This document shows, piece after piece, positions 1 to 5,220 of a DNA stretch of 5,220 nt. Made by a program: the position numbers and the translations under genes. This stretch comes from Actinomycetes bacterium. GTDB taxonomy: Bacteria > Actinomycetota > CALGFH01. The stretch's first letter is position 1. Each line of letters begins with the position of its first letter. The notes below the pieces were generated by a model. The model was not told the DNA's origin and did not search any database. It worked only from the letters and a program-made list of their open reading frames with translations. The stretch lies in assembly GCA_030152105.1 (NCBI GenBank), contig JASLIH010000375.1:1-5220 (forward strand), read 5' to 3'.

Positions 1-1659
1 GGGCTCGTGGCCCGGGTGGAGGCGCTGTGCGACCTGGTCGAACGGGCCGAGGGCTGGGTCGCGGAGCTGGATGCGGACGCCTGCTTCTGGGAGGTGTGGC
101 GCGCCGCCCCCGCCTTCTCGGAGCTGATCCTGCGTGCCGAGGTCGACCCGACCGACGCCGACGTCCAGCGCCAGCTCGACGCCCTGACCGCGTTCTCCCG
201 CGCCCTCAGCCTGTTCGTCGACGGCCGGCCGGGCGCCAGCATGCGTACCTACCTGGACGTGGTCGAGCGGGCCGACTTCGCCAGCGACCCCTGGCTGCCT
301 CCGGCGATGACCAGGACCGACGCGGTCGCCGTCCTCTCGGTCAACGCGGCCAAGGGCCAGGAGTTCGACCTGGTGATCGTCGCAGGATGCCTGGAGGGCG
401 CGCTGCCCACGACCGCCCGACCGCAGGGACTGTTCGAGGCCTGGCGGCTCGACGGCGACCCGGGCCCGGTGGCCCGCGCCGACGCCCTCCTCGACGCCGA
501 GCGGCGACGCTTCACCCTCGCGGCCAGTCGCGCCCGGGACCGGGTCGTCTTCACCGCCTCCCGCGTCGAGGGCCGCGGCGAGCCGTCCCGCTTCCTCCGC
601 GAGCTCGGCCTGGAGCTCCCCGCCGACCCGCCAGCCCAAGGCGGCGCCCCGCTCGGCTCCCTGGAGGCCGCCGGCGCCCTGCGCCGGGTCGCGGGCGACC
701 GGGACCGGCCGGCCGCCGAACGACTTGCCGCCGCGACCACCCTGGCGGCCATCCCGGGTGTCGACCCGGCGACCTGGTGGTGGCGGCGCGACTACACCGT
801 CGACCCCGAGCCGATCGCCGCCGAGGGGCGCCTGCGCACCTCCTACTCACGGATCGGGACCTATGAGGCCTGCCACCTGAAGTACTTCTTCGGCAGCGTG
901 GCCGGACTCGACGACCGCTCCTCCTACCAGATGGCCTTCGGCCGGCTCATGCACACCATCTTCGAGCTGGCCGCCAAGGGCGACATCGCCAACGAGCCGG
1001 ACGACCTGAAGGCCGCCTACCGCCAGCGCTTCAACCCCGCCTGGTTCCCGTCGAGGGCCATCGCCTACCAGTACTGGCGCGACGGCATGGGCATGCTCGA
1101 GCTGTGGCACCGCAGCGAGGCCGAGGCCGCCCGCCGGGCGTTGCGGTTCGAGGTCGGGTTCGAGATGGAGGTCGGGGACCACCTGGTCCGGGGCCGCATC
1201 GACCGGGTCGACCGGGGCCCGGACGACGGCATCATCCTGCTCGACTACAAGACCGCCCGCTACCCGGCGTCCGAGGAGGAGGCCGAGCGCTCGCTCCAGC
1301 TGGCCATCTACTACCTGGCCGCCCTGCGCGACCCGGAGCTGGCCGCCCTCGGCCACCCGGTCGAGATGCAGCTCGTCTACCCGGCCAGGATCATGCACGG
1401 CCGCTTCACCCGCGTGAGCCAGCACCCGGGGCCCGACCACGCCGGCCAGGTCGAGCGGCGACTGCTGGCCCTCCTCGACGGGGCGGCCGCCGAGTCCTTC
1501 GACCCCGACCCCCACGCCGACTGCCGTATGTGCGCCTTCAAGCCCATCTGCCCCATGTGGCCCCAGGGCGAGGAGTTCCTCGCCCCAGCCCATCCCCCGT
1601 CCGACCTGGACCCCGCCGACCCGTCGCCGGTGTCGCGGAACGGGGGAGATGCGCAGTGA
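1..1659 (+). CDS. adnA: AdnA-like ATP-dependent helicase/nuclease subunit (5'-truncated by window edge)
   Basis: This is the C-terminal half of a UvrD-like helicase fused to a RecB-like nuclease. The frame is open from base 1, so the start lies outside the window. About 552 residues are visible, against roughly 1050 for mycobacterial AdnA. Numbering from the first visible codon, helicase motif V is at 111-129 (core SVNAAKGQEFD) and motif VI at 167-179 (ERRRF, then SRAR with the likely ATP-sensing R177). The nuclease domain runs from about 280 to 520. It has C291, H318 in GRLMH, the catalytic D401 (GRID), D415 and K417 (DYKT), and the Q433/Y437 QxxxY motif. The final cysteines are C508-x2-C511-x5-C517. 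With C291 these form a complete AddB-type 4Fe-4S staple, so the nuclease looks active. In the family, AdnA pairs with AdnB to resect double-strand DNA ends for RecA-dependent repair. The gene overlaps the next helicase-nuclease gene by 4 bases, which matches adnA-adnB order. Walker A and B cannot be assessed. A generic UvrD/PD-(D/E)XK protein is the alternative, but the pairing favours AdnA. Confidence 0.85.
   Translation, partial: GLVARVEALCDLVERAEGWVAELDADACFWEVWRAAPAFSELILRAEVDPTDADVQRQLDALTAFSRALSLFVDGRPGASMRTYLDVVERADFASDPWLPPAMTRTDAVAVLSVNAAKGQEFDLVIVAGCLEGALPTTARPQGLFEAWRLDGDPGPVARADALLDAERRRFTLAASRARDRVVFTASRVEGRGEPSRFLRELGLELPADPPAQGGAPLGSLEAAGALRRVAGDRDRPAAERLAAATTLAAIPGVDPATWWWRRDYTVDPEPIAAEGRLRTSYSRIGTYEACHLKYFFGSVAGLDDRSSYQMAFGRLMHTIFELAAKGDIANEPDDLKAAYRQRFNPAWFPSRAIAYQYWRDGMGMLELWHRSEAEAARRALRFEVGFEMEVGDHLVRGRIDRVDRGPDDGIILLDYKTARYPASEEEAERSLQLAIYYLAALRDPELAALGHPVEMQLVYPARIMHGRFTRVSQHPGPDHAGQVERRLLALLDGAAAESFDPDPHADCRMCAFKPICPMWPQGEEFLAPAHPPSDLDPADPSPVSRNGGDAQ
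1642..1648 (+). promoter_or_regulatory. Ribosome binding site for adnB (GGGGGAG)
   Basis: A GGGGGAG purine run lies inside the end of the upstream gene, with 7 bases between it and the GTG at 1656. It is the best Shine-Dalgarno match near the start of the second gene. It fixes the start at the GTG of the GTGA overlap. The in-frame reading extends upstream to 1104, but that stretch only covers the nuclease domain of the upstream gene in the wrong frame. Confidence 0.75.
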
Positions 1660-4600
1660 GCGCGACCCTCACCGGCGTGGTGACCCCGGGGGTGCGGGCG
1701 GCGCTGCGCGGGCAGGACCCGACGCCCGAGCAGCTCGCCGCCGTCACCGCCCCGGTCGGGCCGGTGCACGTGATCGCCGGCGCCGGGTCGGGCAAGACGG
1801 CGGTGATGGCGGCCCGCATCGTCTACCTGGTCGAGCGGCTCGGGGTCGCGCCGGCGTCCGTCCTCGGCCTGACCTTTACCAACAAGGCGGCCAGCGAGCT
1901 GGAGGCCAGGGTCCGCGATGCCCTCGCCGACACCGCGGCCGACGTCGGCGACGAGGTCACCGTCGACACCTACCACGCGTTCGCGGCCGACCTCGTCAAG
2001 GCGTACGGGATCCGGGTCGGGGTCGAGGTGGACGCCGACCTCCTCAGCGAGGCTCAGCAGTACCAGATCCTGCTCGGCATCCTCGACAGCGAGCGGTTCG
2101 AGCACCTCAGCGTCCGCACCGCCGGCGCCACCATCCGCAAGACCCTCGAGCTGGCCTCGGCCTGCGCCGACCACGTCGTCCCGGCCGAGCGGGTGGTCGA
2201 GGCGTCGCGGCGCCTCCTCCAGCGGGCCGACGAGGGCGAGCGGCTGCCCGACTGGATGCTCCAGGCGGCCCGGGAGCGGATCGAGCTGGCCCGCCTGGTC
2301 GAGCGCTACGCGACCGAGAAGCGGCGGCGGGGCCGGCTCGACTTCGGCGACCAGGTCGCCAAGGCGGTCGAGCTGGTCGAAGGCCACCCAGAGCTGCTCG
2401 AGGAGCTGCGGACCCGGTTCCAGCACGTCCTGCTCGACGAGTACCAGGACACCAACGTGGCCCAGCGCCGCCTCATGCAGCGGATCTGCCCACCTGGCGC
2501 CTCGATCATGGCCGTCGGCGACGCCCGCCAGGCCATCTACGCCTTCCGCGGCGCCACCATGTACAACCTCCTCTCCTTCACCGACCACTTCCCGCCGAGC
2601 CCCGGCCCGGCGCCCGCCCGGCCCGCGCCTGGGGCGGCTCCGCTGCCCTTGTCCACCAACTTCCGGTCGGGGCCGCGGATCCTGGCCCTGGCCAACTCGG
2701 TGATCGACCGGATCCCCGGGGAGCGGCGCGGGGGCGCGTCGCTGGTCGCCAGGCCCGGCGCCACCGACGGCGAGGTCCGGGCGGCCCTGCTCGCCGACCA
2801 GTTCACCGAGGCCGCGTTCGTCGCCGACCAGGTCGTCCACGCCCACGAGACCGGTCTGCCCGATGGCAGCTGGCCGGAGTGGCGGGACGTGGCAATCCTC
2901 GTCCGGTCCAAGCGGCTGCTCGGCCCGCTGCGTGAGGCGCTCGAGCAGCGGGGCGTCCCGGTCGAGGTGGTGGGCCTGTCCGGCCTGCTGGAGACCCCGG
3001 AGATCGTCGACCTCGTCTCCACCTTGCGGGTGGTCGCCGACCCGGGCGCCAACGTCGCCCTGGCCAGGCTCCTCCTCGGCCCCCGCTGGCGGATCGGCTA
3101 CCGGCACCTCGTCCGCCTGGCCCGCTGGGCGGCCCGGAACAACTGGGGCCTCAAGGACGAGCTGCCCGGAGAGGACCCCGACCCGGGCGACGTGAGCTTC
3201 GCCCTCGCCGAGGCCCTCGACCACCTCGACGAGGTCGAGGGCATCGACCAGGAGGCGCGCAGCCGGCTCGACGCCTTCTGCGAGGAGCTGCGCGAGCTCC
3301 GCGCGGCCGCCCGTGGCCCCCTGCTCGACCTGGTCCAGACCATCCTGGAGCGCACCGGCGTGTGGGCCGAGCTGGAGGCGTCCGGAGACCGCCGGGCCAC
3401 CACCGCCCGGCAGAACCTGGCCACCTTCCTCGATCGGGTGGCGACGTTCGCCCCGGTCCAGGGGGACCCGTCCCTGGCCGCGTTCCTGGTCTACCTGGAC
3501 GCCGTCGACGATGCCTCCGAGCCGGTCGAGGCAGTGCAGCCGGCCCCGGTCGACTCGGTCAAGCTGATGACCGTGCACATGGCCAAGGGCCTGGAGTTCC
3601 CCATGGTCGCGGTGGTCGGCCTCTCGGCCGGCACCGGCAAGGACGGGTCGCCCAGGTACGGGATCTTCCCGGACGCCCGGGTCGCCGACCCCCGTCGCGC
3701 CCAGGGCTTCCCGTACGAGCTGCGTGAGGACGCCGGCCACCTGCCCCGCTTCACCGGCAACGCGAGGGCGTTCCGGGGCGAGCTGGAGGAGCGCGCCCTC
3801 GAGGACGAACGGCGGCTCTTCTACGTCGCCATCACCCGGGCCAAGCAGCTGCTCGTGCTCACCTCGGCCTGGTGGTACCAGGGCTCGGAGAAGACTCCCA
3901 AGGGCCCAGGGCCGTTCTGGAACGAGGCTGCCGACCATCCGGCGGTGGACGTCCTCGTCCGGGCCGACCAGCCAGCCGCCAGCCCGCTCACCGAACGGCT
4001 CAGAGACCGGGTGAGCTGGCCGCATCCCGGCCGCCGGCCCGAGGACGAGGACGACCCGGTCTTCGGCGAGGGCCTGGCCGCGGCGGTGGAGCTGGAGCGG
4101 GCCGTCCCAGGGACGCTGGAGGCCCGGGTGCCGCCCGGCCAGGCCGACGCCTTCTGGGCCGCCGCCGACGCCGGGCGGCACCTACTCGACGCGGCCCGGG
4201 TCGACCCGACACCCGCCCGGGTCGACCCGCCCCGGATCCTGTCGGTCAGCCAGGTGCTCGACTACGCCCGCTGCCCCCGGGACTTCTACTGGTCGGTTGT
4301 CCGGCCGCTGCCGTCGGCGCCCAAGCCGGCCGCCAGGCTCGGCTCGGTGGTCCACCGCCTGCTGGAGCGGCGCGCCCGCAACCTCCCCGACCTGCTGGAC
4401 GCCGACGACCACCCCGGCGACCACGTCGCCCCCGAGCTCATCGAACAGGCCAGCAGCAACTTCGCCGCCACCCGGTACGCCACCCTCCCCCCACCCGAGG
4501 CCGAGGTCGGCGTCGTCCTCCGCCTCGGCCCATGGGTCATCCGGGGCCGCATCGACGCCATCTTCCGCCAGCCCGGTCCGTCGAACGGTCCCCTGACCGG

Positions 4601-5009
4601 CCAGGAAGCCGCCGAGGTCGAGCTGGTGGACTGGAAGACCGGCCAGCGGACCGACCAGGCCACGGGTGGGCTGGACCAGCTCGCCATCTACGCCCTCGCC
4701 CTACGGGAGCTGGGAGAGCTCCCAGGCGACCGGTGCGTGGCCACCTACTGCTACCTCGGCGGCGAGGACCCGGTGATCAACTCCCGCACCCTCGACCCCG
4801 CCGACCTCGACCAGCAGCGAGTCCTCCTGGAGACCGCCCTCGCCGACCTCGACCAGGGCAACTACCAGCGGGCCTGCCACCGCCCCGACTGCGAGTCCTG
4901 TCGCCGCGGCCTCGGCGCCCCACCCCGACCACCCTCCAGAACGCCCGCCGCGAACGGTGAGCCGAGCGCCAGGAAGGCCACGGTGAACGGCGCGGAGAAG
5001 CACCAATGA
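1656..5009 (+). CDS. adnB: AdnB-like ATP-dependent helicase/nuclease subunit
   Basis: This complete 1117-residue protein joins an N-terminal UvrD-like 3'-to-5' motor to a C-terminal RecB-like nuclease. Mycobacterial AdnB is about 1100 residues. Motor motifs in order are: Q motif (PTPEQ, Q26); Walker A AGAGSGKT at 41-48 (K47); motif Ia TFTNKAA at 73-79; Walker B DEYQD at 261-265; motif III VGDARQAIYAFRGA at 287-300; motif IV LSTNFRS at 332-338 (R337); motif V TVHMAKGLEF at 639-648; and motif VI at 716-730 with arginine finger R728. All key ATPase residues are present. The segments WRDVAILVR (409-417) and GPRWRIG (475-481) resemble AdnB as I remember it. The nuclease spans about 860-1082: C873, H900, D967 (GRID), D992 and K994 (DWKT), and Q1008/Y1012. 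The C-terminal cysteines are C1074, C1079 and C1082, an unusual spacing. A 35-residue Pro/Arg/Ala-rich tail follows. In the family AdnB is the main motor of the AdnAB end-resecting heterodimer. The GTG start is set by the 4-base overlap with adnA and a good ribosome binding site. The stop overlaps the next gene by 4 bases. Confidence 0.94.
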   Translation: MSATLTGVVTPGVRAALRGQDPTPEQLAAVTAPVGPVHVIAGAGSGKTAVMAARIVYLVERLGVAPASVLGLTFTNKAASELEARVRDALADTAADVGDEVTVDTYHAFAADLVKAYGIRVGVEVDADLLSEAQQYQILLGILDSERFEHLSVRTAGATIRKTLELASACADHVVPAERVVEASRRLLQRADEGERLPDWMLQAARERIELARLVERYATEKRRRGRLDFGDQVAKAVELVEGHPELLEELRTRFQHVLLDEYQDTNVAQRRLMQRICPPGASIMAVGDARQAIYAFRGATMYNLLSFTDHFPPSPGPAPARPAPGAAPLPLSTNFRSGPRILALANSVIDRIPGERRGGASLVARPGATDGEVRAALLADQFTEAAFVADQVVHAHETGLPDGSWPEWRDVAILVRSKRLLGPLREALEQRGVPVEVVGLSGLLETPEIVDLVSTLRVVADPGANVALARLLLGPRWRIGYRHLVRLARWAARNNWGLKDELPGEDPDPGDVSFALAEALDHLDEVEGIDQEARSRLDAFCEELRELRAAARGPLLDLVQTILERTGVWAELEASGDRRATTARQNLATFLDRVATFAPVQGDPSLAAFLVYLDAVDDASEPVEAVQPAPVDSVKLMTVHMAKGLEFPMVAVVGLSAGTGKDGSPRYGIFPDARVADPRRAQGFPYELREDAGHLPRFTGNARAFRGELEERALEDERRLFYVAITRAKQLLVLTSAWWYQGSEKTPKGPGPFWNEAADHPAVDVLVRADQPAASPLTERLRDRVSWPHPGRRPEDEDDPVFGEGLAAAVELERAVPGTLEARVPPGQADAFWAAADAGRHLLDAARVDPTPARVDPPRILSVSQVLDYARCPRDFYWSVVRPLPSAPKPAARLGSVVHRLLERRARNLPDLLDADDHPGDHVAPELIEQASSNFAATRYATLPPPEAEVGVVLRLGPWVIRGRIDAIFRQPGPSNGPLTGQEAAEVELVDWKTGQRTDQATGGLDQLAIYALALRELGELPGDRCVATYCYLGGEDPVINSRTLDPADLDQQRVLLETALADLDQGNYQRACHRPDCESCRRGLGAPPRPPSRTPAANGEPSARKATVNGAEKHQ
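4194..4229 (+). repeat. Two-copy 15-bp direct repeat with 21-bp period inside adnB, containing a 12-bp palindrome
   Basis: GCCCGGGTCGACCCG occurs at 4194-4208 and again at 4215-4229. Each copy contains the perfect palindrome CGGGTCGACCCG (4197-4208 and 4218-4229). The 21-bp period is seven codons, so the frame is kept and the protein reads ARVDPTP then ARVDPPR at residues 847-860. This is the linker between the helicase and nuclease domains. It looks like a small tandem duplication. A regulatory role is unlikely because it is deep within a coding region. Confidence 0.7.
4994..4997 (+). promoter_or_regulatory. Ribosome binding site for the YqeY-like gene (GGAG)
   Basis: GGAG, extended by AAG, lies in the last codons of adnB with 8 bases between it and the ATG at 5006. 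Spacing and match are ordinary for a Shine-Dalgarno site. They support the ATG within the ATGA overlap as the true start of the third gene. Confidence 0.7.
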
Positions 5010-5220
5010 CCAAGAAGAAGGGCGACGACAACCTCCGAGACCGGCTGAGCCGGGCCCTGCCGGCCGCGATGAGGGCACGAGACCGTCCGGCCATGACGGC
5101 TTTGCGATCTGCCGTGGCCGCAATCGACAACGCCGGAGCCGTCGACCCGACCCATCCACTGCCGACCGACCAGGACCCACGGATCGCCACGTCGGCCGCC
5201 CGGCCCCAGGCATCCCCCGG
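5006..5220 (+). CDS. GatB/YqeY domain-containing protein (3'-truncated by window edge)
   Basis: The first 71 codons of a gene run off the right edge. After a lysine-rich start (MTKKKGDDN), residues 10-46 follow the N-terminal helical pattern of YqeY proteins: an LRDRL segment, then AAMRARD (20-26), TALRSAVAAIDNA (31-43) and a short acidic end. In the family this matches the typical form of LK..L...MKA.D...L..LR....AI.N. Stand-alone YqeY proteins are about 150 residues and related to the C-terminal domain of GatB, which contacts tRNA in the amidotransferase. The role of the stand-alone form is not established. After residue 47 the sequence becomes Pro/Asp/Ala-rich and is less recognisable. The start overlaps the adnB stop as ATGA and has a GGAG ribosome binding site, so translation is probably coupled to adnB. 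Codon use seems slightly less GC-biased than in the two helicase genes (TTG, CGA, TCT and GCA appear close together). The assignment rests on pattern recognition over about 40 residues. Confidence 0.7.
   Translation, partial: MTKKKGDDNLRDRLSRALPAAMRARDRPAMTALRSAVAAIDNAGAVDPTHPLPTDQDPRIATSAARPQASP

Noticed and set aside
1104..1655. Upstream in-frame extension of the adnB reading frame
   Set aside because: It overlaps the RecB-like nuclease domain of the upstream gene in another frame, and its translation is Pro/Arg/Gly-rich without homology signals. The GTG at 1656 has a ribosome binding site and the coupled overlap.
3214..3241. Perfect 9-bp inverted repeat (CCCTCGACC / GGTCGAGGG) with a 10-base spacer
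   Set aside because: It lies within adnB and encodes an ordinary acidic helix segment. Asp (GAC), Glu (GAG), Leu (CTC) and Val (GTC) codons readily make such palindromes in this DNA. No U-tract or gene boundary is nearby.
1377..4181. A 934-codon open frame on the minus strand, antisense to adnA/adnB
   Set aside because: Long antisense open frames are expected opposite genes with nearly all G/C third positions. The translation is low-complexity (Gly/Arg/Asp/Leu-rich) with no recognisable domain, while the + strand frame carries all the helicase motifs.
4705..4723. Hairpin GGGAGCT / AGCTCCC with a 5-base loop
   Set aside because: It looks like a terminator stem but sits inside adnB about 290 bases before the stop, between the nuclease QxxxY motif and the C-terminal cysteines, with no T-run.
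1..5220. Possible novel defence or mobile system built on paired helicase-nucleases
   Set aside because: The two proteins match the known AdnAB architecture in order, length, motifs and overlap. No integrase, repeats, or additional effector genes are visible in the window.

Overview
The window is very GC-rich, with G or C at almost every third codon position, and is coding from end to end on the + strand. Base composition and gene content point to a high-GC actinobacterium. The main evidence is a tandem pair of genes that each encode a UvrD-like helicase fused to a C-terminal RecB-like (PD-(D/E)XK) nuclease. This is the AdnA-AdnB architecture described in Mycobacterium and found widely in Actinomycetota. 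The exact genus cannot be read from the sequence.

Layout: (1) Positions 1-1659 hold the C-terminal ~552 residues of an AdnA-like helicase-nuclease whose N-terminal motor lies outside the window. (2) Positions 1656-5009 hold a complete 1117-residue AdnB-like helicase-nuclease with all motor motifs and a complete nuclease triad. (3) Positions 5006-5220 hold the first 71 codons of a GatB/YqeY-domain protein that runs off the right edge. Both junctions are 4-base stop/start overlaps (GTGA, then ATGA), each preceded by a purine-rich ribosome binding site inside the upstream gene. The three genes are therefore probably one translationally coupled operon. There is no intergenic space, and I see no promoter, terminator, RNA gene, mobile element or CRISPR array.

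Function: AdnA and AdnB form a heterodimer that loads on double-strand DNA ends, translocates 3'-to-5' with ATP hydrolysis, and cuts the unwound strands to create a substrate for RecA. It is the actinobacterial counterpart of RecBCD and AddAB. The YqeY-like protein has no established connection to this process.

This is mostly a recognisable DNA-repair locus, not a new system. The points worth a second look are the rearranged cysteine set of the AdnB iron-sulfur staple, the non-canonical motif V of the AdnA-like subunit, a proline-rich insertion in the AdnB motor, a small in-frame duplication in the AdnB linker, and the coupling of adnAB to a yqeY-type gene.
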